NCBI RefSeq assembly: GCF_015500075.1
Contig: NZ_CP045500.1
Location: forward strand, 1 to 42,856
From: Mesorhizobium sp. INR15
Lineage (GTDB): Bacteria; Pseudomonadota; Alphaproteobacteria; Rhizobiales; Rhizobiaceae
Direction of reading: 5' to 3'
DNA: 42,856 nt
Position 1 is the first letter of the stretch; every line of letters begins with the position of its first letter. The translations under genes were made by a program, and so were the position numbers. The notes below the pieces were generated by a model. The model saw nothing but the letters and a program-made list of their open reading frames with translations, was not told where the DNA came from and did not search any database. This document shows, in pieces, positions 8,555 to 15,512 of the stretch.

Positions 8555-9718
8555 CTATCGGTTGTCGAGTTCGGCCAGCAGCCGGGCCAATCTGGCTGGT
8601 ATGCCTGGAATATGGCCGGCGATTTCGAGTGCCGTGTTGCGCAACAATCGGGCTGGCGCAGACCTAAGCGTCGCTGCCCGCGTCATTCGATCGGTCATCG
8701 CGACAACGTTCTGCGCGATCTTGTGACGTCGGCTAGCCCAAGCGTCGAGCGCCGTGGTTGCGCCGCCGTGAACCGCGTCGAGCAACGGTTGGGCTAACGA
8801 GACGGCGTCCTGGATGCCGGTATTCATTCCTTGCCCGCCAGCCGGGCTATGCACATGGGCGGCGTCTCCGCACAACAGGATGCGTCCGGCACGCGGCGTG
8901 GCCGTGACGCGATGCTGGAGGTGAAAGCGCGAACTCCAGACGATTTCCTGGATTGTCGATCCCGTGCTCGCCGGCCCGCGTGTGTCAAGAATGCGCTGCA
9001 GGAATGCAATATCGGGGTGCTCGGGTGCTTTGTCGATAGTCGCGACGATCCGATAGCGCTCATCGGGCAACGGCGCGACAACGACCAATCCTGCGGGTGA
9101 GAAAAACAAGCTGACCTCCTCTCGAGAGAGCGGCCAATCCATTCGAACATCTGCCAGGACGAAGCTTTCCTCATATGCGCCGCCTTCGAAGGCGACACCG
9201 GCGGCATCGCGCACGACGCTGTGGGCGCCGTCGCAGCCGACAAGCCAATTGGTTCGGATCGCGTCCGATCTGCCATCACGCTTGACCGTTACATCGATAC
9301 CACTGCTCTGCGCCTCGACAGCAATTACTTCTACCGGACGTAAAACCTCACCGCCCAGCGCGCGTAGCCGATCCAGAAGGATTGCCTCGGTCCGGTTCTG
9401 CGGGCACATGATGGTGAAGGGATACGGCGTGTCGAGCCCAGAAAAGTCGATCTCCATCAATACCTTGTCACGATCATGGATGCGGAAGATCGGTACCTTG
9501 ACCCCTTCCTCGAGCACCGCCGCCGTGGCGCCGAGCGGCGTTAGAACTTCCAGCGTTTGCGCGTGCACCACGGCAGCACGTGACGTATTCGCACCTTCAG
9601 CCTGCCGGTCAAGTAGCAGGGGCATTGCTCCTAGCCGCCGAAGTTCCGCGGCAAGCGCCAGTCCACTCGGGCCGGCACCGACGATGATGATTTCAGTATG
9701 GGAGGGAAGCGCGTTCAT
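8555..9718 (-). CDS. FAD-dependent aromatic-type monooxygenase (PheA/TfdB/UbiH-like)
   Basis: The ATG at 9718 is preferred over the TTG at 9730 because GGAG lies 6 bases upstream. The 387-residue product has the FAD Rossmann motif IIVGAGPSGLALAAELRRLG near the N-terminus, the DG motif GCDGAHSVVRDAAG in the middle, and the GD motif LLCGDAAHVHSPAGGQGMN, the standard trio of class A flavoprotein hydroxylases. It is shorter than PheA/TfdB proteins because the thioredoxin-like C-terminal domain is absent, as in some single-domain members. These enzymes use NAD(P)H and O2 to hydroxylate aromatic or polyketide substrates, but the substrate here is unknown. It is divergent from a TetR gene with a palindrome in between, implying TetR control. 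Confidence 0.88.
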   Translation of the reverse strand: MNALPSHTEIIIVGAGPSGLALAAELRRLGAMPLLLDRQAEGANTSRAAVVHAQTLEVLTPLGATAAVLEEGVKVPIFRIHDRDKVLMEIDFSGLDTPYPFTIMCPQNRTEAILLDRLRALGGEVLRPVEVIAVEAQSSGIDVTVKRDGRSDAIRTNWLVGCDGAHSVVRDAAGVAFEGGAYEESFVLADVRMDWPLSREEVSLFFSPAGLVVVAPLPDERYRIVATIDKAPEHPDIAFLQRILDTRGPASTGSTIQEIVWSSRFHLQHRVTATPRAGRILLCGDAAHVHSPAGGQGMNTGIQDAVSLAQPLLDAVHGGATTALDAWASRRHKIAQNVVAMTDRMTRAATLRSAPARLLRNTALEIAGHIPGIPARLARLLAELDNR

Positions 9719-9729
9719 GGCATACTCCA

Positions 9730-9749
9730 ATGCGAACAGGTGTTCGCAT
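9730..9749. promoter_or_regulatory. Perfect palindrome, likely TetR operator
   Basis: ATGCGAACAGGTGTTCGCAT: 9-base perfect inverted arms around GG. It lies 12 bases upstream of the monooxygenase ATG and 20 bases upstream of the preferred TetR start, in the divergent spacer. Its position and symmetry fit a TetR dimer site controlling both genes. Confidence 0.75.
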
Positions 9750-9769
9750 ATAAACGATGGCGAGGCAAT

Positions 9770-10384
9770 TTGGTTCAGAAGGTTGTAAATAAAAGCGCGA
9801 AATCTCCTGCGCGGCCGCGGCGATCACAACCGAACCGCGACCGTATTCTGGCCGCCGCGCGTCGTGTGTTTGCCGCGCAGGGGTATGACCGCGCGACCGT
9901 TCGGTTGGTTGCCGCCGAGGCAGGCACCGCGCCGTCGATGGTGATCCGCTACTACGGTAGTAAGAATGAGTTGTTCGCGGCGGCGGTGAAATTTGACCTA
10001 CGCCTGCCAGATTTGACAGGCGTTCCGCGCGGCGAGATCGGTGCACGCCTAACGCGACATTTTCTGGCGCGGTGGGAAGAAGCGCCGTCCGGGGGCGAAC
10101 TCGGTGCGCTCCTCCGCGCGGCTATCAGTACTGACGCGGCGCGTGAGCGGTTGATCGAGATTTTCCAGCGTCAGCTCCAAGTTGCGGTTGCGGCGATTAG
10201 CGGTACCGACGGAATGGACAGCCGCGCCGCACTGATTGCGAGCCAGTTGCTCGGACTTGGACTAACCCGGTATGTGCTGGCTCTGCCCGCTTGCGTTTCG
10301 ATGGATCATGATCTGATCATCGCTCATGTCGGCGCGACTGTTCAGGACTATCTGACCAAATCTATCTCTGCTGCGGACCGCTAG
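9770..10384 (+). CDS. TetR/AcrR-family transcriptional repressor
   Basis: The open frame extends back to 9698, but that would overlap the divergent monooxygenase gene and its palindrome. The TTG at 9770 with GAGG upstream gives a protein of about 204 residues starting just before the usual basic arm. The DNA-binding domain reads NRDRILAAARRVFAAQGYDR followed by ATVRLVAAEAGTAPSMVIRY and YGSKNELFAAAV, a standard TetR helix-turn-helix. The C-terminal ligand domain resembles TetR_C_17-type repressors (LLRAAISTDAARERLIEIF). By position it should repress itself and the FAD monooxygenase and be released by an aromatic ligand; the ligand is not predictable. Confidence 0.85.
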   Translation: MVQKVVNKSAKSPARPRRSQPNRDRILAAARRVFAAQGYDRATVRLVAAEAGTAPSMVIRYYGSKNELFAAAVKFDLRLPDLTGVPRGEIGARLTRHFLARWEEAPSGGELGALLRAAISTDAARERLIEIFQRQLQVAVAAISGTDGMDSRAALIASQLLGLGLTRYVLALPACVSMDHDLIIAHVGATVQDYLTKSISAADR

Positions 10385-10428
10385 CTAGAACCGAGCATTG
10401 TGGGCAATCCAGGCGCCCGCCGGCCTCC

Positions 10429-10445
10429 AAACGCAAAAACCGCCC
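10429..10445 (+). repeat. 17-bp direct repeat, copy 1
   Basis: AAACGCAAAAACCGCCC, identical to 12213-12229. The two copies bracket the IS3 element at some distance. Similar A/C-rich words occur in intrinsic terminators of rhizobia, so terminator debris is the simplest explanation. Confidence 0.5.
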
Positions 10446-10546
10446 AGGCGCGACAGCTCTTGAACCCTTCACTTCGCTCTCAGAGTGCCGTTCCCCACAG
10501 TACCCAACACTGTATCGCGATCATCCCGTCATCAATCAGGATTGTT

Positions 10547-10573
10547 TGAATAGCCCCGAGTTTCGTAGACGCC
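10547..10573 (+). repeat. IS3 left inverted repeat
   Basis: Begins TGAATAGCCCCGAG and ends GACGCC; matches the right end at 23 of 27 bases. Confidence 0.85.
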
Positions 10574-10579
10574 CTCGGG

Positions 10580-11475
10580 TTACATTTTCTGCTTCCGTTC
10601 GAAGTCGACGGGTGACAGCATCCCGTTTCTCACGTGCTTGCGCTTCGGGTTGTAGAACATCTCGATGTAATCGAACACGTCCTGCCTTGCCTCGTCGCGG
10701 GTCTTGTAGGTCTTGCGCCTGATCCGTTCGCGCTTGAGCAGGTTGAAGAAGCTCTCCGCCACGGCGTTATCGTGGCAGTTGCCGCGCCGGCTCATCGAAT
10801 GCTCAAGATTGTGGTGCTTCAGGAATGCAGCCCAGTCCATGCTGGTGAACTGGGAGCCTTGGTCGGAATGGACCAGGACCTTGTCCTTCGGCTTCCGGCG
10901 CCACACCGCCATCAGCAGCGCCTGCAACACGATGTCCGTGGTCTGTCGGCTTTGCATGGACCAACCGATAACGCGCCGCGAGAACAGGTCGATCACCACT
11001 GCCAGATAGGCAAAGCCCTCCATGGTTCGGATGTAGGTGATGTCGGTCACCCACGCCCTGTCCGGAGCCTCGACATCGAACTGCCGGGCCAATGTATTGT
11101 CGACGACCACCGACGGCTTGCCGCCATAAGAACCAGGCCGGCGCTTGTAGCCGATGAGAGCCTTGATACCGGCAAGCCCTGCAAGGCGAGCGACACGGTT
11201 CGGGCAACTGGTCTCGCCTTGATCCAGAAGGTCGTCGTGAAGCTTGCGGTAGCCATAGACTTTGCCGCTGTCGTTCCATGCCTTCCTGATGAGGTTGGTC
11301 TGACGCAGGTCTTCCTGGGCGCGTTTGCTCAACGGGCTCTTCAGCCAGGCATAGAAGCCGCTGGGTTGAATGCGCAGGCAATGACACATCGCCCGAACCG
11401 AGAAAAATGGGCGATGCTCGGCAACGAACGCGTATCTCACTTTGCATCCCTGGCGAAATACGCGGTGGCTTTTTT
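10580..11475 (-). CDS. IS3-family transposase OrfB (DDE integrase), expressed by -1 frameshift
   Basis: The rve-type catalytic domain contains the DDE triad: Asp in WVTDITYIRT, Asp in VHSDQGSQFTS and Glu in NAVAESFFNLLKRE. The N-terminal part has the HTH_21-type YGYRKLHDDLLDQG segment. The frame stays open upstream to 11587 without a natural start; the protein is most likely made as an OrfAB fusion by -1 slippage on the A-AAA-AAG run (plus-strand T7 at 11470-11476). The C-terminus ends in FERKQKM, right before the left inverted repeat. Full length, no lesions. Confidence 0.9.
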
Positions 11476-11709
11476 TAGGATGTCGCGCTCCTCGGTGACG
11501 CGAGCCAGTTCCTTCTTCAAGTGCCGGATCTCGGCCGCCTGATCCGCATCGCCCGAACCTGAAGGCTTCAGGAACTTCTTCTTCCACGCATAGAGCGAAT
11601 GCGGGCTGACACCCAGACGCTGCGAAACCTCTGAGACCGGATAGCCGCGCTCGGTGATCTGTGTGACCGCATCGCGTTTGAAATCGTCACTGAAACTGCT
11701 GGTCTTCAT
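11437..11709 (-). CDS. IS3-family transposase OrfA (helix-turn-helix)
   Basis: A 90-residue protein with an HTH_Tnp_1-type domain (FKRDAVTQITERGYPVSEVS, then LGVSPHSLYAWKKKF) followed by a leucine-zipper-like helix (AAEIRHLKKELARVTEERDI). It binds the inverted repeats and regulates transposition. It starts 33 bases inside the right inverted repeat, with GGAGG a few bases upstream of the ATG. The 3' end overlaps OrfB across the slippery A7 tract. Confidence 0.9.
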   Translation of the reverse strand: MKTSSFSDDFKRDAVTQITERGYPVSEVSQRLGVSPHSLYAWKKKFLKPSGSGDADQAAEIRHLKKELARVTEERDILKKATAYFARDAK

Positions 11710-11741
11710 GATGGCCTCCTTGCCTCAAAATTAGGGAAGAA

Positions 11742-11768
11742 GGCGTCCACAAATCTAGGGGCTATTCA
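11742..11768 (-). repeat. IS3 right inverted repeat
   Basis: On the minus strand begins TGAATAGCCCCTAG and ends GACGCC; followed outward by the target duplication GTT. Confidence 0.85.
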
Positions 11769-12212
11769 GTTTCCGGGTTGCCAAGTTGCACATAGCGAAT
11801 GGCTTCGCATTGGGCGGGCGATGACGTCCCTTATACGCCCTTCGACCGTTACCCGGTCCTCGTTTCGAAATGTGCTGACGTAGTCAATCCATAGGACATC
11901 CTTCCAACCAGGCGAAAATCCCTGGAAGGGCGACGCGTTTTCGATGGGCGCGTCATCAAGCACAACGACGTAATAAATCTTGAGCGGATCGGAAAAATCC
12001 ATTGATTCTCATGTCGCACGAGGGTGAGGCGCATCCTATGACGTGCCGGCTAGGGCCCAACGGTGTTCGTGTGCGCTGAGTGGAATCCGCCATCTACTCG
12101 GAAGATCCGCGGAGACTTCTGCAGTGACCGTTTTTTTGATGTCAGAAGCGTCCCAGGCGGCTTGCGGCTCGATACCGTCATGCCGCGTTCTATCGGACAG
12201 TTCCGGATCTCG

Positions 12213-12229
12213 AAACGCAAAAACCGCCC
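12213..12229 (+). repeat. 17-bp direct repeat, copy 2
   Basis: AAACGCAAAAACCGCCC, identical to 10429-10445. It lies 38 bases left of the tRNA-3'-like fragment, as expected of a terminator downstream of a tRNA gene read on the minus strand. Confidence 0.5.
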
Positions 12230-12266
12230 CTGTTAGACCGGGACGGCTATAGATTTATGATAAAAC

Positions 12267-12284
12267 TGGTTGCGGGGAGGGGAT
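12267..12284 (-). other. Possible tRNA 3'-end fragment (att-like)
   Basis: TGGTTGCGGGGAGGGGAT. On the minus strand this would end in CCGCAACCA, the acceptor-stem and CCA end of tRNA genes such as initiator tRNA-Met. The T-arm homology breaks off after about 18 bases and no tRNA body follows. Integrative elements often leave such 3' tRNA pieces at their attachment sites. Short and unproven. Confidence 0.3.
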
Positions 12285-12346
12285 ATAAGCCGTATTTGAA
12301 TTAACTCTGTAACAGTACATTAAACCGCATCCACTATATTCCCCGT

Positions 12347-12516
12347 ATGGAAGACTGGTGGCAGAAATTCGATTTTTCTGCTCAGGGGTGGAGCCGCGTC
12401 ATCGGGCTTACAGCTCTCGGCACGCTCTGCTGCATCGCCATTGCGTTCACCATCGACAGCTATTCCTTCGAGGAGTGGCGTTGGCGGCTCGGTGCGAATC
12501 CGATCAATGACCTCAT
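12347..12516 (+). pseudogene. N-terminal remnant of a membrane protein, possibly a GGDEF diguanylate cyclase
   Basis: The frame starts MEDWWQKFDFSAQGWSRVIG and contains one hydrophobic helix (LTALGTLCCIAIAFTID) followed by SYSFEEWRWRLGANPIND. From memory this resembles the membrane N-terminus of rhizobial GGDEF proteins, in which a second helix and a GGDEF domain follow; neither is present here. After NPINDL the sequence joins directly to a DUF899 fragment in another frame. The parent identity is uncertain; the truncation is plain. Confidence 0.4.
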
Positions 12517-12966
12517 CTCACCTACTTCTGGATGTATGGCCCAATGCGCGATCGGCCTTGTCCGATGTGCACCAACTGGCTGGGCTCGGTAAATGGCAAT
12601 GCATCCGACATTTCGCAGCGCGCGTCGCTTAAGATTCTCGGTCGCAGTCCGGTCGAGCCCCAAATCGCCTTTGCGCAGGAGCGCGACTGGCGCAGTCTGG
12701 AGTTCGTTCAGATCGTTGGTGACGACTACGCCAACGATCTTGGGCTGCTTACCCCTGACGGTGGCGAGAGCCCGGCGTTGGTTGTGTATCGGCGTGACGG
12801 CGACAACGTGCGTCTGTTCTGGTCAAGCGCGATGAGGCTTGAGATGGCTGAACCGGACCAGGACACGCGCGACGCGCCGGATATCGCCTCGCTCTGGTCG
12901 ATCCTGGATTTGACGCCTGAAGGGCGTGGCGCCGACTGGTATCCAAAGCTGGAGTATGCCCGATGA
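12517..12966 (+). pseudogene. DUF899-family thioredoxin-like protein, N-terminus lost
   Basis: About 149 residues reading TYFWMYGPMRDRPCPMCTNW, then DISQRASLKILGRSPVEPQI, LLTPDGGESPALVVYRRDGD and a C-terminal LTPEGRGADWYPKLEY. These are characteristic of the DUF899/AhpC-TSA-like family, here with a CPMC motif in place of the usual CPSC. The family is normally about 220-260 residues, so roughly the first 80 are replaced by the membrane-protein remnant to its left. The ATG at 12532 is too far inside the fold to give a working protein. Family function is poorly defined. Confidence 0.75.
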
Positions 12967-13291
12967 CCCTGACCGGCCATTGGCAGGTCAACGCATCCAT
13001 AACAGATACGACCAGGTTCTCGGCAATCGGCGTTCCCATTGACCATCTCCTCAAGGGCTAGGGATCTTGAAGTGGCTAGCGAACCTATATCGGCGCGCTT
13101 TACGCCTCAAGTCATACATTTGTTACGGCCAATTTTTGGATCGTGCATGTTTCTTTGATGCAGCGGTATGTGCGCGAAAGAATAAGGTCACGTATCCGAT
13201 TGAGCTCACGTGCCAATCGGGTAGGTAGGCGGATGGTCTTATCTCCGTCTGCCTGCCAGCTTGAACGCCGAGCCTGGCCAATCAAAAAACG
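12967..13291. other. Gene-free spacer
   Basis: About 325 bases with no convincing gene. An imperfect hairpin near 13220-13260 (GGTAGGCGGA against CTGCCTGCC) lies just past the 3' end of the minus-strand gene at 13292 but lacks a T tract. Confidence 0.35.
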
Positions 13292-13795
13292 CTAAGAACG
13301 GCTGAGATCAATCCGGCTGATTACAATGTTCTTACCAGTCGACGGGTCCTTGTCGATGGTCGTCAAACGCATCCCATCGTTTCCAACTTTTTCCAGCCTC
13401 AACTGGGCTGCCCGGTCGCCATTGACTTCCTTTGCCCAATGAATGCCGAGAACCAAAGCGTTGCCTGAGCGATTGCCACTGAGGCCGGCGGGGCCGGTGC
13501 TCGATCCAGTGTATGTGCCCGTATAGGTTTTACCATTGGTCTTGACGTCGGCGCCTATCGCCCGTGAGAAAACCACGTAACCTGTGCATTTGCCATCAAG
13601 TGATAAAGAGCTTTCAGTCGCGTTGGACGCGAATTTGCAGTTGATTTTGATGGGCTGGGAATCAGCGTCTACTTTGACGGTGCCCTTACCAACCCAGCTC
13701 CCCGCGAACGATTTCAGGAAGGCAGCGTCAGCAGCATGGGCAGGCCCTGCGATGAACAGCATAGCCGCTGCCAGCCAGCCAATGGATTTTGTCAT
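13292..13795 (-). CDS. Exported protein of unknown function
   Basis: A 167-residue protein with a clear Sec signal peptide (MTKSIGWLAAAMLFIAGPAH, cleavage after AHA). The mature part starts AAFLKSFAGSWVGKGTVKVD and is rich in beta-strand-like repeats with Gly/Ser/Thr (YTGTYTGSSTGPAGLSGNRS), reminiscent of a lipocalin/AttH-like beta-barrel of small rhizobial secreted proteins. Two cysteines (INCKFAS and DGKCTGY) could form a disulfide in the periplasm. Substrate and role unknown. It is a single gene transcribed away from the host-attachment gene. Confidence 0.75.
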   Translation of the reverse strand: MTKSIGWLAAAMLFIAGPAHAADAAFLKSFAGSWVGKGTVKVDADSQPIKINCKFASNATESSLSLDGKCTGYVVFSRAIGADVKTNGKTYTGTYTGSSTGPAGLSGNRSGNALVLGIHWAKEVNGDRAAQLRLEKVGNDGMRLTTIDKDPSTGKNIVISRIDLSRS

Positions 13796-13851
13796 GACTA
13801 AAGTCCTTCAATTAGGCGCGATGCAAATCTTTGGTCGTGCCAGACATCCGT

Positions 13852-14256
13852 CTATGCGCTGGCAACTGCTTTTTCGATCTCCTGGGCCGAATGGCCCGTG
13901 AGGTCCTTAGGGATTTCGCCAATAAGCACCGCAGATAGTTTCTGATGATAGTGCTTGCGCAGTTCGCCAAGCGTTCGAGGGGCGGCGATGATGATCAGAT
14001 TAGCGATTTGCCCGCCCAGAACCTGTCGGTTGAGCAGTTCGGCAGTTCCAGCTGCGAAACTGTCTTCCTCGATTTGACTGCTGTCTGGATTGGCGGAGCT
14101 GCTTTGATGACGCGCGCCGGACCCCTTATTCTCGTTGGTAACATCTTCAACCGCCAAGGCCGTCAGCTTTGGGCTGGCTTCGTCTCCTGAGTTGCGGAAC
14201 AAGTTGAGCCTTTCGCCATCAGCTACTGCAACGGTCGCGCCCTTGGGAATATCCAT
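13852..14256 (-). CDS. Host-attachment family protein (BaeRF12-like)
   Basis: A 134-residue protein of the host attachment (Host_attach) family common in plant-associated alphaproteobacteria: ATVAVADGERLNLFRNSGDE near the N-terminus, the central EEDSFAAGTAELLNRQ, and LIIIAAPRTLGELRKHYHQK with the C-terminal GEIPKDLTGHSAQEIEKAV. The fold is related to the release-factor-like baeRF domains. The start is supported by GGAGG shortly upstream of the ATG. Despite the name its biochemical role is unclear. The gene is complete. Confidence 0.85.
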   Translation of the reverse strand: MDIPKGATVAVADGERLNLFRNSGDEASPKLTALAVEDVTNENKGSGARHQSSSANPDSSQIEEDSFAAGTAELLNRQVLGGQIANLIIIAAPRTLGELRKHYHQKLSAVLIGEIPKDLTGHSAQEIEKAVASA

Positions 14257-14486
14257 TCGTGATCGCCTCCGAAATTGCGCCAGCCGTTGGCTAATCAGAT
14301 TGAAAGCCCGTTGACGTCAGTCTCAACGCCCCAAGCTGCCAATGGATGCTTGGGTCTGAGCCTTTCATCGAACCCGGCCACCTGAAGGCTTCGCCGATCT
14401 GATATAGCCCCGAAAACGCTGCGGTGATTGAGATTGGCATCGAGTTCACACTCCGTTCGCTGAGATTGATTGATAAGGGGGTGACG

Positions 14487-14894
14487 ATGAAAGACGCTTT
14501 ATTCAGGGTACCAGTGACAGTTGAGTTACCTAATGGCGAAGTTCTCACCCTGTGCAGTGCGTCCGAGACTGCCGTCTTGATGATGGAGAAGTGGCCTCAA
14601 GCGCACGGCCCAAGATATCTGGACGCGCTGCAAGCTTGCACGCACTCAATGACTACCGCGGACGATGTTGAAAAAGCCCGTCGGGCGTTTCTGGCGGCTG
14701 CCAAGGAAGCTGGTCTAAACGTGCAAGGTATCCATGATGACGACCCCCACCGCGTTCGGTGGAGCAGCCCAAATCGTCATACATCGCCGATGAGAAACGG
14801 CGGGACCGTGGACACAGGGAGGAGCAAGAAGACTTTCTCGTCCGTTTCCTGGCGCGCGAAACCGGCATCACCGAGGCGCAGGCTCAGGCACTGA
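14487..14894 (+). CDS. DUF982-domain protein
   Basis: The ATG at 14487 follows AAGGGG; the open frame extends upstream without a better site. Residues 6-75 form a DUF982 domain (PVTVELPNGEVLTLCSASET, then ALQACTHSMTTADDVEKARR and FLAAAKEAGL), a family of small rhizobial proteins of unknown function. The domain usually ends soon after this point. The remaining 50 or so residues are basic, low-complexity and overlap the next gene in another frame, so a small indel may have extended the C-terminus. The domain itself is intact. Confidence 0.7.
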   Translation: MKDALFRVPVTVELPNGEVLTLCSASETAVLMMEKWPQAHGPRYLDALQACTHSMTTADDVEKARRAFLAAAKEAGLNVQGIHDDDPHRVRWSSPNRHTSPMRNGGTVDTGRSKKTFSSVSWRAKPASPRRRLRH

Positions 14895-14962
14895 TCGGCA
14901 TGGTTGGCACCGATCGGGCATCCCTGCTGCGGGAGGCCAGGATTTTGAAGGCGCAACGTTAA
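14759..14962 (+). CDS. DUF3606-like small protein
   Basis: A 67-residue protein beginning with GTG at 14759, with an upstream in-frame alternative not excluded. The C-terminal part EDFLVRFLARETGITEAQAQ then TDRASLLREARILKAQ matches the short helical DUF3606-type family common in rhizobia, usually 55-65 residues. It overlaps the 3' end of the DUF982 gene in another frame. The overlap favours this frame as the real one from 14800 onward. Confidence 0.5.
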   Translation: MEQPKSSYIADEKRRDRGHREEQEDFLVRFLARETGITEAQAQALIGMVGTDRASLLREARILKAQR

Positions 14963-15157
14963 ATGCCTGTCAGCTTATGGACCGCTCAGGACGGCGATCT
15001 CTGCGAGTTTGTGCTGTGCGGTAGGTATCGACCCCTCGCTATCTGCCGAATATTGGGTTCCGAAAATCTGATCGGCCCGCGCTCTCCGCCAGAGGCGCGG
15101 GCTCCCAAAGGTTTAGGTCAAGGCGTCACAATAGAAGACCTAAATTCTTCCTGTCTA

Positions 15158-15406
15158 TCAGCATGATTTAGCTGGTGCCTGCCTGGCTGAAACGACCGTG
15201 CCGTCGTCCTTGCGAACTTCCACCGCCACGATGCCGTCCTGGGTTCTGGCCGGAAACTGCGCCAGCGCGTAATCCCGTGCGGCTTTCTCACCGTCGAACG
15301 GCATTTTCTCGACCATGCCCTGTTTGCCGTACCAAATCAGCGTGTAGGCCAGCTGCCCACTCCTTTTTGCCAATGTTTTCCTAGCGCACACCTGGTCTAC
15401 ATTCAC
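15158..15406 (-). CDS. Small conserved-looking protein of unknown function
   Basis: An 82-residue protein; the core is LAYTLIWYGKQGMVEKMPFD followed by ARDYALAQFPARTQDGIVAV and EVRKDDGTVVSAR, a compact alpha/beta pattern with regular codon use. The start at 15406 is weakly supported, and a shorter form may begin later. A TATAAA box and a perfect palindrome sit 36-52 bases upstream, suggesting its own regulated promoter, now interrupted just beyond by IS66. Function unknown. Confidence 0.55.
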   Translation of the reverse strand: MNVDQVCARKTLAKRSGQLAYTLIWYGKQGMVEKMPFDGEKAARDYALAQFPARTQDGIVAVEVRKDDGTVVSARQAPAKSC

Positions 15407-15441
15407 CGCGTACAGAGAACGCTTTCCGGGCGGATTTTATA

Positions 15442-15458
15442 AATCCCTATTAGGGATT
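15442..15458. promoter_or_regulatory. 17-bp perfect palindrome at a promoter, cut into by IS66 target site
   Basis: AATCCCTATTAGGGATT: 8-base arms around one T. On the minus strand a TTTATAAAAT box follows immediately, so it overlaps a probable promoter of the 15406 gene. The shape resembles operators of small HTH (XRE-type) regulators. The IS66 target duplication starts at 15457, inside its last two bases. Confidence 0.6.
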
Positions 15459-15464
15459 CGTATC
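15457..15464 (+). repeat. IS66 target-site duplication, left copy
   Basis: TTCGTATC, repeated exactly at 18010-18017. Confidence 0.92.
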
Positions 15465-15512
15465 GTAAGCGCGCATTTCAGTGCACGTCGTAAAGCGGCT
15501 TGAAGCGGAGGG

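Larger units (their letters stand above)
10547..11768 (-). mobile_element. Intact IS3-family insertion sequence with 3-bp target duplication
   Basis: A 1222-bp element. Both ends start with TGAATAGCCCC: left inverted repeat 10547-10573, right 11742-11768, 23 of 27 positions matching. The ends are TG and CA as usual in IS3. GTT directly precedes the left end (10544-10546) and directly follows the right end (11769-11771), giving a 3-bp target duplication. It encodes OrfA and OrfB on the minus strand with an A7 slippery run at their junction. All parts look intact, so it should be transposition-competent and recently inserted. It landed in gene-poor DNA. Confidence 0.92.
11769..12346. other. Spacer with small minus-strand open frame and tRNA-like fragment
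   Basis: About 578 bases. A minus-strand frame from 12002 (MDFSDPLKIYYVVVLDDAPI...) runs toward the IS3 insertion point and encodes roughly 78 residues of plausible but unrecognised protein; it may have been cut by decay before the IS arrived. It has no strong ribosome site. The 17-bp repeat and the tRNA-3'-like fragment described separately lie further right. Confidence 0.3.

Noticed and set aside
9698..9769. Longer N-terminus for the TetR protein
   Set aside because: Would overlap the monooxygenase start and the palindrome, and adds residues not found in TetR proteins.
10634..11542. 302-codon plus-strand open frame antisense to IS3 orfB
   Set aside because: Composition matches the complement of the DDE transposase; no independent support.
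15077..15105. GCCCGCGC hairpin as a terminator
   Set aside because: A stable stem exists, but there is no T tract on either strand; kept out as a terminator.
14963..15166. 67-codon plus-strand open frame after the DUF3606-like gene
   Set aside because: No family features, and its composition looks like non-coding sequence containing the GC hairpin.
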